In this document: one piece after another, positions 36,536 to 45,186 of the stretch
How the letters are laid out: the number at the start of each line of letters is the position of its first letter
Position numbering within the stretch: position 1 is the first letter of the stretch
Assembly (NCBI GenBank): GCA_023382975.1
Contig: JAHDXO010000021.1
Coordinates: forward strand, 80,514 to 144,513
Reading direction: 5' to 3'
Source of the DNA: Pirellulaceae bacterium
Lineage (GTDB): Bacteria; Planctomycetota; Planctomycetia; Pirellulales; Pirellulaceae
Length of the DNA: 64,000 nucleotides
Position numbers and translations under genes: made by a program
Notes under the pieces: generated by a model
What the model saw: the letters and a program-made list of their open reading frames with translations, nothing else
Database searches by the model: none
Told to the model about the DNA's origin: nothing

Positions 36536-38389
36536 TCAACCGCCCGAGATGCTCTGGATCAGGCGCGGGACATACGAGTTGAAGCGGCCGTCGGGCGACG
36601 GGCCTTGCGGTTTCATCTCCCGCACCAGGGGCCGCAGCGATTCGGCGCGGTCTCCGAGCGCTTCGATCACCCCCAGGGCAAACATCGAGACCAGCACGCC
36701 GTTGGTCTGCGGCGGAGCCAACTCGGCGAGCGTCTCCAGCGCGGACGCATGATGCGACGCGGCGCCGAACTGGACCAAGGCATGAGCCGCGACGATGCGC
36801 ACGTAGGGCGAGCTGTCGCCCAGCGCCGCTTTCAATCCGGCTTCGTTGCCGGACACGGCTTCGCGGCCCCGCATCAAGTGGCCCAAGGCGGCCCAGTAGC
36901 GCACGGCGCTGTCGCTGTCGGTCAGCCGCTGCTTCAGTTCCGGCAGCGCACCGGCGTCCAGATTCGACGCGAGCTCGGCCGCGGCGATGATCCGCTCGAA
37001 GGGATAGCGGGCATCGTCCCGTGCGATCGCGTAGGGGGCGCTGCCCTCGGATCTGGTATGGATTTCGCCTTCGGGCAGGAAGCACACATCGCGGGTCGCT
37101 GCCGCGTGCTCGCGCTGCGCCCGCCGCAACCGTTCCAGGACGGCCTGGTGCTCCGGCGAGTCGGCCAGATTGCGGACTTCGTCCGGGTCGCTCTGCAGAT
37201 CGTACAGTTCCTCGGGAGCCTTCGGCACTCGCCAGAAAATCGATTGCGCATCGTTCGTCAAGCCCTGCTCGAACCGCTCCCACCACAATCGCGTGGTCGG
37301 CGTTTGGAACTGGTAAGTGACTCGCTGCGCCTGGGAGACGTGCGGGAAATAGTTGCGCAGATAGACGTAGCGGCCATCGGTCACGCTGCGCACCAAATCG
37401 TACCGCTCATCCATACGGCCCCGCTCGCCGAACAGGAATTCCGGCGGCTTGGCTTGATGAGGCCCGGCGAACGCGTGTCCCTGGATCCAAGCCGGCGGCT
37501 TGATGTTGGCCAGACTCAACACCGTGGGCGCCAAATCGACGAAGTTCACCATGCGATCAGATCGACCGCCGGGCCGATATTCCTCCGGCGCCAGATGCCG
37601 CCACTTCTCCGGAAAATAGACCACCATCGGCACGTGCAGACCCGAGTTCGACGGCCACCGCTTGCTGCGCGGCATGCCGCTGCCGTGGTCGCCGTAGTAG
37701 AACACGATCGTGTCGTCCGCCAGTCCGGCCTGTTCCAGTTCCTGCAAGTGTCGGCCGGCGTCGGCATCCGCTTCGCTCACTTTGTCGTAGTACTGCGCCC
37801 AGTCCTGGCGCACTTCCGGCGTGTCGGGATGATAGGCCGGGACACGAACCTTGGCAGGATCGGTAACTGCCTGGTGCGGCCGAGTGCGGATCTGGCTTTC
37901 GTGGCTCTTGGTCGAATTGAAGACGGCGAAGAACGGCTGACCTTCATCGCGGTTGCGCCAGTGGGCCTTGCCGGACGAGTCGTCCCACAGCTTCGCCGGC
38001 TTGCGGCAGTTGTAGTCCTCTTTGCTGTTGTTCGTACAGTAATATCCCGCTTCCCGGAGGAACTCCGGGTACAACTTGATCGTCTCGGGCAACGGCACCA
38101 TCGAACGCATGTGCAGCCCGCCGCTACTGGACGGGTACAAGCCCGAGATGATGGCGGTGCGAGCCGGCGCGCAAACCGGAGCACACGACCAAGCCCGCGT
38201 GAACAACATGCCTTTCGCGGCCAACGCATCCACGTTGGGCGTGCGAGCGAGCTGGTCGCCGTAACAGCCCATCTCCGGCCCGTGATCTTCGCTGGTCAAC
38301 CAGAGAATGTTCGGCCGTTGGTCTGCCAGAAGATTCGGGCAGACGATGCCGACCAAGATCAACACCAACGCAGGCATGAAGCGATTCAT
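36536..38389 (-). CDS. exported sulfatase with C-terminal HEAT-like repeats (sulfamidase-like)
   Basis: A 617-residue protein: signal peptide (1-22), a sulfatase domain starting ILWLTSEDHGPEMGC, formylglycine motif C73-A-P-A-R, and YYGDHGSGMPRSKRW. The SED in place of DD and the GDHGSGMPR block point to the N-sulfoglucosamine sulfohydrolase/heparan-type branch. From about residue 470 on there are HEAT-like helical repeats (LPELKQRLTDSDSAVRYWAA, LKAALGDSSPYVRIVAAHAL), so the protein is longer than single-domain sulfatases. GGAG precedes ATG 38389. It is first in a pair with the downstream sulfatase. Confidence 0.9.
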   Translation of the reverse strand: MNRFMPALVLILVGIVCPNLLADQRPNILWLTSEDHGPEMGCYGDQLARTPNVDALAAKGMLFTRAWSCAPVCAPARTAIISGLYPSSSGGLHMRSMVPLPETIKLYPEFLREAGYYCTNNSKEDYNCRKPAKLWDDSSGKAHWRNRDEGQPFFAVFNSTKSHESQIRTRPHQAVTDPAKVRVPAYHPDTPEVRQDWAQYYDKVSEADADAGRHLQELEQAGLADDTIVFYYGDHGSGMPRSKRWPSNSGLHVPMVVYFPEKWRHLAPEEYRPGGRSDRMVNFVDLAPTVLSLANIKPPAWIQGHAFAGPHQAKPPEFLFGERGRMDERYDLVRSVTDGRYVYLRNYFPHVSQAQRVTYQFQTPTTRLWWERFEQGLTNDAQSIFWRVPKAPEELYDLQSDPDEVRNLADSPEHQAVLERLRRAQREHAAATRDVCFLPEGEIHTRSEGSAPYAIARDDARYPFERIIAAAELASNLDAGALPELKQRLTDSDSAVRYWAALGHLMRGREAVSGNEAGLKAALGDSSPYVRIVAAHALVQFGAASHHASALETLAELAPPQTNGVLVSMFALGVIEALGDRAESLRPLVREMKPQGPSPDGRFNSYVPRLIQSISGG

Positions 38390-38664
38390 GCGATTTCTCC
38401 TTGTCGCGTAAGCAAGTTGTCAAACAAAACCCTCGCCCAGCCGAGGGGCGCAACATCGGGGGCCCAAACCCGCCCGTCCCTCCACCGCCGTGAAAGATTG
38501 TAGCCGACTGCAAGAGTGATCAGCAACCAGCGGGATTGCGCGCTTGCCCAAGGTCGGCACCTTACCCCTCCCCCTAACAATCAGGGTGGCAGCGAACAAG
38601 CGAGGATGCTAGTCTTATAAAAGCTCACAGATATGCTTCCTTGCGTCTGACGGAGTTTGTCTCG

Positions 38665-39135
38665 ATGCGTTTGGTCTCTCCGCGAATCCCGATCGTGCTG
38701 ACGTGTTGTCTGGCGCTGGTTCTCCAGTTGCCGGGCATCGCTAGCGTGATTCTGGCTTGCGGATGCATCCTCCCCGGGCGGACTTGCTGTTGCAGTGCAT
38801 TGGCGTCGGCGCCGACGGCTGCTTGTTGCAGTCGGGCGACCGAGTCCAGAGAGTCCGGATGCTGCAGCAGCCCGAAGAATGGAATTGCTGGAAAAGACGG
38901 CGAAAGATCGGGCGATTCGCCGTGTCCCTGCTGGGAGAAAGCCACGGATCGAGCTGCGGCTTTGCCCTCATCGCCCAGGCTTCAAGTCGAACCGGATTCG
39001 GTCTGGACGGCGCATTGCGACGCCGTGACGGACATCTCGCCCATCATCTCCGGGCGGCAACTCAGCGCCGCGTCGCACGTACCCATCGTGCCTCGTCTGC
39101 GACTGCAGAGCCTACTGTGTGTTTGGATCATTTAG
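38665..39135 (+). CDS. small Cys-rich exported protein
   Basis: A 156-residue protein: signal peptide MRLVSPRIPIVLTCCLALVL through about residue 26, then a cysteine-rich mature part with ACGC, TCCCS, AACCS, GCCSS and PCPCW clusters. GGAG at 38652-38655 lies 9 nt before ATG 38665. Similar small CxC-rich proteins in planctomycetes are found near metal-handling genes; that is a general impression, not a specific match. It lies 80 bp upstream of the 60-cysteine repeat protein in the same direction, so a shared role in metal binding is likely. No enzymatic domain is seen. Confidence 0.55.
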   Translation: MRLVSPRIPIVLTCCLALVLQLPGIASVILACGCILPGRTCCCSALASAPTAACCSRATESRESGCCSSPKNGIAGKDGERSGDSPCPCWEKATDRAAALPSSPRLQVEPDSVWTAHCDAVTDISPIISGRQLSAASHVPIVPRLRLQSLLCVWII

Positions 39136-39215
39136 ACCTCGACCGCGGCCGCTCTCGGCGGCTTTCTTGAATTGCGGTTGTATTGAATCTAAATGAATCT
39201 CAGTAGGAGAAACTC

Positions 39216-39863
39216 ATGTTTGCTTATTTGCTTCTTGTTTCGTTCGTTGCGAATCCCGCTCCGCAGGAGACGCAAGCGGCCGCTTGTCCCGCTGCGGGTC
39301 CATGCGCGGCCGTCGCCTGCAAGTGCAGTTGTTGCCAGGTGGTTGCCAAGCCGGCCTGCAAGTGCCCGTGCGGCAAAGAGTGTGCCTGTGGACCCGAGTG
39401 CAAGTGCCCCGGCTGCACCTGCTGCAAAGTCGCGGTCACCTGCTGCAAGGCGGCTGCGGCAACAGCCTGCAAGTGTCCGTGCGGCAAAGACTGTGCTTGT
39501 GGTCCCGAGTGCAAGTGCCCCGGCTGCACCTGCTGCAAGACGCCGGCCGCTGTGGCCTGCAAGTGCCCGGCGGGAGCCGAATGCACCTGCGCGGCGAAGT
39601 GCCAGTGCGCGGGTTGCACCTGCTGCAAGGTCGCGGGCAAGTGCTGCAAGATGGCTGTCGCAGCCGGCGAGAAGTGCGCCTGCGGCACCGAATGTGCCTG
39701 CAATCCGGCATGCAAGTGCGCCGGTTGCACCTGCTGCAAGGCGGCGGCCGGTTGCTGCAAAGCGGTTGCGGCGGCAGCTTGCAAGTGCCCGTGCGGGAAG
39801 GAATGTGCCTGCGGTCCCGACTGCAAGTGCCCCGGCTGCACCTGCTGCAAGACCGCGGAATAG
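39216..39863 (+). CDS. metallothionein-like Cys-rich repeat protein
   Basis: A 215-residue protein with 60 cysteines (28%). A short hydrophobic N-terminus (MFAYLLLVSFVANP, a possible signal peptide) leads into five units of about 24 residues at 48-71, 85-108, 115-138, 154-175 and 189-212. Each unit has the plan CKCPCGKECACGPEC followed by KCPGCTCCK. All units hold CxC and CC pairs and few aromatics, as in metallothioneins, so binding of soft metals (Cu, Zn, Cd, Ag) is the likely role. AGGAG at 39205-39209 lies 6 nt before ATG. A clear intrinsic terminator follows at 39970-40006. If the N-terminus is a signal peptide, it would be an unusual exported metallothionein. Confidence 0.85.
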   Translation: MFAYLLLVSFVANPAPQETQAAACPAAGPCAAVACKCSCCQVVAKPACKCPCGKECACGPECKCPGCTCCKVAVTCCKAAAATACKCPCGKDCACGPECKCPGCTCCKTPAAVACKCPAGAECTCAAKCQCAGCTCCKVAGKCCKMAVAAGEKCACGTECACNPACKCAGCTCCKAAAGCCKAVAAAACKCPCGKECACGPDCKCPGCTCCKTAE

Positions 39864-39969
39864 TGTCGGCAAGGGACATCCCGGGCGACGCGACGGATTC
39901 GGCGCGCCGACCGGCCGAGCAGCGGTGGTGCAGATCTGCCGCCGTTTGATCCTTTGACCGGAAAAGTGC

Positions 39970-40006
39970 GACGCTCCGACCCGCTTGGGCTGGAGCGTCT
40001 TTTTTT
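39970..40006 (+). terminator. intrinsic terminator of the Cys-rich repeat gene
   Basis: GACGCTCC (39970-39977) and GGAGCGTC (39992-39999) form an 8-bp stem with a 14-nt loop, followed by seven T residues (40000-40006). This is the strongest plus-strand terminator in the window and marks the 3' end of the Cys-rich transcript, 107 bp after the stop codon. Confidence 0.9.
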
Positions 40007-40051
40007 GTCCCCGCGTTTTGCAGACGGGATCGGGAGAAGCGAACCGCAGAT

Positions 40052-43000
40052 TCAGGGCATTGAACCCTCTGCGGTGTAGTCGAACTGAGCCGACGCCACC
40101 ACGTCCCGGTCCGCGATCAATCGCACCCAGTGGGCCGAGTAGCCCGGCGGAAAGTCGTAACGGACGGTTTCTCCGGCCGCCACGCTCAGCCGCTTGAATT
40201 CGTGCCAGTGGTTGTCGCCGAGCACATCGACCTCGATGCGGAAGCCAACATCAGCGTCCGCCCCGTGGGCGAGTGTCAACCGCTTGAGGTCGTAGCCGAT
40301 CATCAGATACGGATCGGACGGCCTGCCGGCCTGGACCGGCGTTTTCAGCCACGGTCCGCCTCGGCCGCGCGGCGGGCCGAACCGCCAGAGGTCGTCGACG
40401 TTGCCGAACCAAAGTCCGACCCGGCCATCGGCTGCCGCGACATAGTGGCCACCCACCTCGGCGCCGGTCAGATTGCCCGAGAGCACCAACATGCCCCGCC
40501 AGGAAGCGAAATCGAAGATGTCCAAATCGTGCGTCGTAATGGGCCGGATGCGGCGCATGCCGCCGGAGCTGTCGCGCGGCAATTCGTAGAACGTGCCGTG
40601 AATGTTCATGACGGCGCGCTCCGTGACGACTTCGCGGATCCCCCGCCGCCAGCCGGACGTCGTGGGCGAATCGAAAGCCGCGTTGCCGCGGGGCAATCGA
40701 TAGCGGACGCCGCCACGGTCGATGTAGACCGACGCATCGTCGACGCCGAAATCTTGCCCAGTCGCTGCCCGCTCTCTCGCTTCCGCTTCCACCTCAGGCT
40801 CATCAACCACCACGAGTTCCAGTTTCAAATCGTCATCGAGTTGTGCGCGATAGAAGGCCCGCCCGGCAACCTGGCCGTCCTGGTCGATGGTCTCGGCCGC
40901 GAACTGCAGAGGAAATGTCGGCGAGTCCTCGGTCAGCAGCAGGCCGCGCGACTGGCGACGCGGACCGTCGATTTTGGTCAGCGAATCGGTCAGAGACAGA
41001 TCCACCGGTCGTTGCGGGTTGCTCAGGTGCAGATAGGCGGTGGCCGACGCCGTGTCGCGATCGGTCTTCACGCGAAGCCACACGGCCGGCAAATCGGTGG
41101 GCAACTCCGCATACCCGTAGCCCGAAGCATCCACGGCCACCACCGCGTACTCTTCCCAGCGGCCGGTGCCGGTGGCGTCGATCTCGATCGTGAAACGAAC
41201 GGGATCCGCCTCGGTGTGCGCCAAGTGAATTGTCCGATGAGCGAATCCGTTCACCAGGAACGGTTCCGAGGGCTGGCCGCCCTGGACGGCGTCCCGCACC
41301 CAAGGACCGCCGAAACCGAACGGCCGGCCACCGTACTGGTCGAACTCCGCCTTCTCGACGAACACCAGATTCGAATTGCTTCGGACGCACAGTGGGTTGG
41401 CGAACGGAGTCGCATCGTTGCACCCCATGACGATCCGGCCGTCCCACTCGACGTAATCGACGATCATCTTGTGGAACGTGGCGACCGGGACGATTCCGGC
41501 CGTGTCGGCTGCGCTGAATCCCGCGGGAAAACGGAACAGCAACCCGTGCTCGTTCATCGCTACTTCGTCGCCGCCCAGTCCGACGTCGCGGATCCGCGGC
41601 CATTCCACGTAGTGTCCCGGTTCGTGATCGTGGGTATAGCTGCCCTTGGGCAAGCGGAACCGCGTCCATCGGCCGGTCGCTGCGTCGCGAACGTTCAGCA
41701 ACACCGAGCGGTGATCCCACCCCAAGGCCCACACGGGATCCGCGGCGCGAGGATCGTTGCCGGCGACTCCCCGCCGCGTGGTGATCTCGTTGTACTTGTT
41801 TTGGTCAACGACCGTCCACGCTTCGGCATCGGCCGGGTCGCCTTGCCCGTCCCATTCGACCAACCCGCCCCCGACGCCGTTGTTCGAGAAGAAGACGCGG
41901 CCCTGCGCCACGTAGAACCCCTTGCCGTGGGCGCCGGGCAGATTGCGGCTGCCTCCGTGGTTGCCGTCCGCGCGCAGCGTCGTGATGACCGGAGCCGCCG
42001 GATCGGCCAGATCGACCTCGTAGAACCCCTCCTCCATCGTCATGTAGTAGACCTTGTTGGCGCCCGACAGATGCGGCCCGGTGCCAGTCAACCGCCCGCG
42101 GAGATCGCCCTCGCGAGCCACCGGCAAGACGCGAACCGCGCCTTGGGAATCGACGATGGCCGAGCCGATGAACATCCGCTGGCGCGCCGCGTCCAGATAG
42201 CGGTTCGCGTTGGTGCTGCCGGGGTAGCGCGGGTGGATGTGCTGGGCCAAAGCGGTGTCGATGCTGAAGAGCTTGTCGGGGCTGCCGGTGGTCAGATGCG
42301 CCGGATAAGTCATGTACCAAAGCTTCCCCGCCCAATCCATCACGGCGCCGATGCCGCTTTCGCTGTTCGTGCCGTTGGACACCGCCAGATGCGGATAGAT
42401 GCCGCTGAACGCGACGGGATCTTTCGGAACCATCCGGCCGACTCGCCCCGTGGCCGCGACCACGACGTTGTCCACGTCGAAGCCAGGATTGTCGCCGTAG
42501 GCGTCGTTCAGGGAAAACGACCGGGCTCCGTGCCGATCCGCGGCCGCGGAATCGCCTTGGAAGAACCGCAACCCGGACATTCGCCGCACTGTCCCCTCGT
42601 GGTCCGTCACTTCCAGATCGTAGCTGGCCGTGGATTCGGTCCCCGAGCCCCAGTCGTTGCCGCGCAGCACGAGCCGGTTCCAGGTATCCGGAGCGACGCT
42701 GCCGAGTTCGGCCAGCGAGTTCCAGCGATCCGTGAAGACGCTCCAGCCACCGGCCTCGTAACGCAGGTTGATCGTGGCCTGTCCGGCCACCGGGGCGGCG
42801 GAGGTCGCCACGACGATCAGCCCGAATCGACGTTTGTCCGTCTCCGACGTGCGAAGATCCAGCGAGATCGAGAAGTCCGTGGCGAACGAGTCACGAAACA
42901 AGTGGGCAAAGGATGCGCCCAGACCGCCCTGGCCGGGAGCGACGCCCTCGACGCGCGCGTATCCGTTCGATCGTCCCGCGCCTTCCCCGGGGCGCAGGAT

Positions 43001-43189
43001 CACTCGCACTTGTTCGCCCGCTGTCGCATCCCAAGCCGCATCGAACGTGCCCTGCTCGAAATCGTCCTCGACCACCGAGACCGTCTCGCGCGGCAAGTCG
43101 GCCCGCGCGGCTGTCGCAGTCACCGCCAGGATCGACAAGGCACTGACCGCTGCCAATCGTCCCAGTATCGTATTCACGCGTGTACGCAT
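40052..43189 (-). CDS. large secreted protein with duplicated C-terminal domain
   Basis: A 1045-residue protein. A signal peptide ends near ARA (about 30), an N-terminal domain resembles jelly-roll/LamG-type folds (VVEDDFEQGTFDAAW), and a central region may be a beta-propeller of repeated strands. Two copies of a ~100-residue domain (about 626-725 and 945-1040) share the plan GGPW..(V)Q.G.PS.P, LAH, IE(I/V)D, W.E, DRD. GGAGG lies 9 nt before ATG. There is no catalytic motif I can name; it may bind or process extracellular glycans. It lies 34 bp after a membrane-protein gene on the same strand. Confidence 0.75.
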   Translation of the reverse strand: MRTRVNTILGRLAAVSALSILAVTATAARADLPRETVSVVEDDFEQGTFDAAWDATAGEQVRVILRPGEGAGRSNGYARVEGVAPGQGGLGASFAHLFRDSFATDFSISLDLRTSETDKRRFGLIVVATSAAPVAGQATINLRYEAGGWSVFTDRWNSLAELGSVAPDTWNRLVLRGNDWGSGTESTASYDLEVTDHEGTVRRMSGLRFFQGDSAAADRHGARSFSLNDAYGDNPGFDVDNVVVAATGRVGRMVPKDPVAFSGIYPHLAVSNGTNSESGIGAVMDWAGKLWYMTYPAHLTTGSPDKLFSIDTALAQHIHPRYPGSTNANRYLDAARQRMFIGSAIVDSQGAVRVLPVAREGDLRGRLTGTGPHLSGANKVYYMTMEEGFYEVDLADPAAPVITTLRADGNHGGSRNLPGAHGKGFYVAQGRVFFSNNGVGGGLVEWDGQGDPADAEAWTVVDQNKYNEITTRRGVAGNDPRAADPVWALGWDHRSVLLNVRDAATGRWTRFRLPKGSYTHDHEPGHYVEWPRIRDVGLGGDEVAMNEHGLLFRFPAGFSAADTAGIVPVATFHKMIVDYVEWDGRIVMGCNDATPFANPLCVRSNSNLVFVEKAEFDQYGGRPFGFGGPWVRDAVQGGQPSEPFLVNGFAHRTIHLAHTEADPVRFTIEIDATGTGRWEEYAVVAVDASGYGYAELPTDLPAVWLRVKTDRDTASATAYLHLSNPQRPVDLSLTDSLTKIDGPRRQSRGLLLTEDSPTFPLQFAAETIDQDGQVAGRAFYRAQLDDDLKLELVVVDEPEVEAEARERAATGQDFGVDDASVYIDRGGVRYRLPRGNAAFDSPTTSGWRRGIREVVTERAVMNIHGTFYELPRDSSGGMRRIRPITTHDLDIFDFASWRGMLVLSGNLTGAEVGGHYVAAADGRVGLWFGNVDDLWRFGPPRGRGGPWLKTPVQAGRPSDPYLMIGYDLKRLTLAHGADADVGFRIEVDVLGDNHWHEFKRLSVAAGETVRYDFPPGYSAHWVRLIADRDVVASAQFDYTAEGSMP

Positions 43190-43223
43190 GGTGCATCGCC
43201 TCCGTTGAATCCCAGGTCGCGAT

Positions 43224-43811
43224 TCAAACGCCCGGGTTGGCTCCCGCCGCCAATTGTCGTTGAAGATCCAGTTTGATCGCCTTCATCTGCCGGTAGGCGG
43301 TAAAGCCGCTCCACATGCTGAACAAGACGAACGCATGGAACCCGACGCTCATCCACTCGCCCACCAGAACGTAGATCAAACCGTCCAGCAGATAGAGGAA
43401 CATCCCCAGCGCAAACACGGGCAGGATTCCGCGTCGGGAGAGCCAGCCGAACCCGCAGACGACCGCCGCGACCAGCAAATCGAACGCGAAGGCAATCCCT
43501 TTGGCCGTGCCCGCGATGTCCGGATTCTCCTCGGCAATCGCCTTCGCAACAACGTCCGCGATCATCGTCACGCCCAGGCCGACCACGAAATGGCGGTCGC
43601 CACCGCTGAGCAGAATCACCGAGTTGACCAGCGACAAGGCCGCGATCCAGAAGAACCAACTCGCCCCAGCCGCCCCGCGCGCATCCAACTGGGCCAACTC
43701 CGCCCGCAACGTTTCCAGCGGATCGACTTGAACCTCCTCGACCACTTCTGCCTCGGTCGACGGATCGTTCAATTCATCGGCACGTTCGGCTTCACCCGGT
43801 CTTGTATTCAC
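43224..43811 (-). CDS. integral membrane protein of unknown function
   Basis: A 195-residue protein with an acidic cytosolic N-terminus (STEAEVVEEVQVDPLETLRA), then about four membrane helices (SWFFWIAALSLVNSVILL, FAFDLLVAAVVCGFGWL, LPVFALGMFLYLLDGLIYVL, GFHAFVLFSMWSGF) and a short basic tail. The start is GTG 43811: GGAGGT at 43818-43823 gives a 6-nt spacing, while GTG 43817 would abut the site. It is 34 bp upstream of the large secreted protein gene, so they may be co-transcribed. I do not recognise the family. Confidence 0.65.
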   Translation of the reverse strand: MNTRPGEAERADELNDPSTEAEVVEEVQVDPLETLRAELAQLDARGAAGASWFFWIAALSLVNSVILLSGGDRHFVVGLGVTMIADVVAKAIAEENPDIAGTAKGIAFAFDLLVAAVVCGFGWLSRRGILPVFALGMFLYLLDGLIYVLVGEWMSVGFHAFVLFSMWSGFTAYRQMKAIKLDLQRQLAAGANPGV

Positions 43812-43856
43812 GAGCACACCTCCAACCCAAGATACGGCATTCCACTCACTTCCGGC

Positions 43857-44480
43857 CTATTGATTGCGTTGATCATAGACGGCTTGCAGCAGCGATTCCA
43901 CGTCCTTGAATTTTCGTTTGGTGGCCAGCGCGGTGTCGAGCAGCCGGCGGGCGTCGGATTCGGAGTGGCCCAGACTGGTCAGGACTTGGAAGGTTTCGTC
44001 GACCACGTTCATTTCCACTTCGGCTTCGTACTTCTCGTCGCGGCCCACCAGCAGGGCGAACTTGGGCATCTTGCGCCGCAGCTTGGCGATAATCCGTTCG
44101 GCCATCGCCGGCCCGATGCCGGGCAGGGCCGACAGACCTTTGGAATCTTGCTGCTCGATCAAGTCCGCCACGTCCTGGACGGGACGGACCATGGCCCGCA
44201 GCGCCTTGCGCACGCCCACGCCGTCCACCGAGCAGAAAAGTTCGAAGAATTCCCGTTCGACTTCCTTCAAGAAACCGACCATGCGGGGCGTGAGCCGGCC
44301 ATGCGCCGGATTGCCGTCCAAATAGTAGATCGTGTGCAGACTGACCGGCTCACCCAAATGCGGCTGCAGTTGACGGCGGGCGAACTCGGGGATCAGCACT
44401 TGGTACTCGAAGGCGTCGATCTGAAGTACCGCTTGGTCGTCGTCCACTCGGACCAAGTTGCCAGTGATCTTGGTAATCAC
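43857..44480 (-). CDS. ruvA: Holliday junction branch migration protein RuvA
   Basis: A 207-residue RuvA. The N-terminal OB-like domain is ITKITGNLVRVDDDQAVLQI, helix-hairpin-helix motifs include FCSVDGVGVRKALRAMV and LSALPGIGPAMAERIIAKL, and the C-terminal domain (LTSLGHSESDARRLLDTAL) is the part that contacts RuvB. RuvA tetramers bind four-way DNA junctions and direct RuvB helicase. The gene is 16 bp after ruvC, as in many bacteria; ruvB is not in this window. The length is normal. Confidence 0.95.
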   Translation of the reverse strand: MITKITGNLVRVDDDQAVLQIDAFEYQVLIPEFARRQLQPHLGEPVSLHTIYYLDGNPAHGRLTPRMVGFLKEVEREFFELFCSVDGVGVRKALRAMVRPVQDVADLIEQQDSKGLSALPGIGPAMAERIIAKLRRKMPKFALLVGRDEKYEAEVEMNVVDETFQVLTSLGHSESDARRLLDTALATKRKFKDVESLLQAVYDQRNQ

Positions 44481-44496
44481 GCGTCGGGGTTCCTTG

Positions 44497-45060
44497 CTAG
44501 GAAAGTGGTTCGCGGGAATCGGACGGTGCCGCCAGAGCCAGCGTACGGCTGAAATGCACGTGGCACAAGGCGATCGCCAAGGCGTCGGCCACGTCGGGCG
44601 GTTCGGGAACGGCTGTCAGACCGAATTCGCGGCAGATGGCCCACTGGACCTGCGATTTCGGCGCACGGCCGCTGCCGGTCAAGGTCTTCTTGACTTGGGT
44701 CGCGGCGTAGTTCGCGACGGGGATCTGGCATTGGGCTGCCGCCAAACAGATCACGCCGCGGGCGTGTCCCATCAGAATGGCTGTCTGTGGACGTTCGTAG
44801 TGACTGTACAAGTTCTCCAGAGCCATCGCGGTCGGACGGAACGTGTTCAGCACGTCGGTGACGCCCCGATGGATCTCGGCCAACCGCTGGCCCAGGGTGT
44901 CCTTCGGCCTGCTGCGCACCACACCGGCCTCGACGATACGGATCTGCTGGTTGGCGACTTCGAGAACTCCGTAGCCCGTGGTGTTCAACCCGGGATCGAT
45001 CCCCAGCACGACGACAGCCGCTGCGGAACCATGCACGTTGATCGACTCGACTTGGGTCAT
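44497..45060 (-). CDS. ruvC: Holliday junction resolvase RuvC
   Basis: A 187-residue RuvC nuclease. The acidic catalytic residues sit in VLGIDPGLNTTGYGV (Asp), ALENLYSH (Glu) and PDVADALAIALCH (two Asp). RuvC cuts Holliday junctions symmetrically in the RuvABC complex. It is followed 16 bp downstream by ruvA. No strong ribosome-binding site precedes ATG 45060; a perfect inverted repeat at 45096-45178 separates it from cysS. Confidence 0.95.
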   Translation of the reverse strand: MTQVESINVHGSAAAVVVLGIDPGLNTTGYGVLEVANQQIRIVEAGVVRSRPKDTLGQRLAEIHRGVTDVLNTFRPTAMALENLYSHYERPQTAILMGHARGVICLAAAQCQIPVANYAATQVKKTLTGSGRAPKSQVQWAICREFGLTAVPEPPDVADALAIALCHVHFSRTLALAAPSDSREPLS

Positions 45061-45095
45061 TGGTAGCGCCGTGGCCCACCCGACTTAGCAACGGG

Positions 45096-45178
45096 CGAGA
45101 AAAAAGTGTCAGGAGTCATTTGCCGGGAACCGGCCCTCCGGGTGCTTCGCACAAATGACTCCTGACACTTTTTTCTCG
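45096..45178. repeat. perfect 27-bp inverted repeat between cysS and ruvC
   Basis: Arms 45096-45122 (beginning CGAGAAAAAAGTGTCAGG) and 45152-45178 are exact reverse complements over 27 bp with a 29-nt loop that holds a smaller GC hairpin. Each arm has a run of six A or T inside the stem, so the RNA hairpin would carry a U-run on either strand. It may terminate cysS transcription (8 bp after its stop) and block antisense readthrough; the arm length is also typical of dispersed palindromic repeats. Confidence 0.88.
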
Positions 45179-45186
45179 AGCAATCC

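Noticed and set aside
39360..39860. Direct DNA repeats suggesting a CRISPR array
   Set aside because: The repeats are in frame within a protein gene, encode the Cys-rich units, and have no regular unique spacers.
40130..43276. Plus-strand open frame of about 1048 codons
   Set aside because: It lies wholly antisense to the 1045-residue secreted protein, which has a signal peptide, a ribosome-binding site and a duplicated domain. The plus frame has no domain and arises from high GC codon bias.
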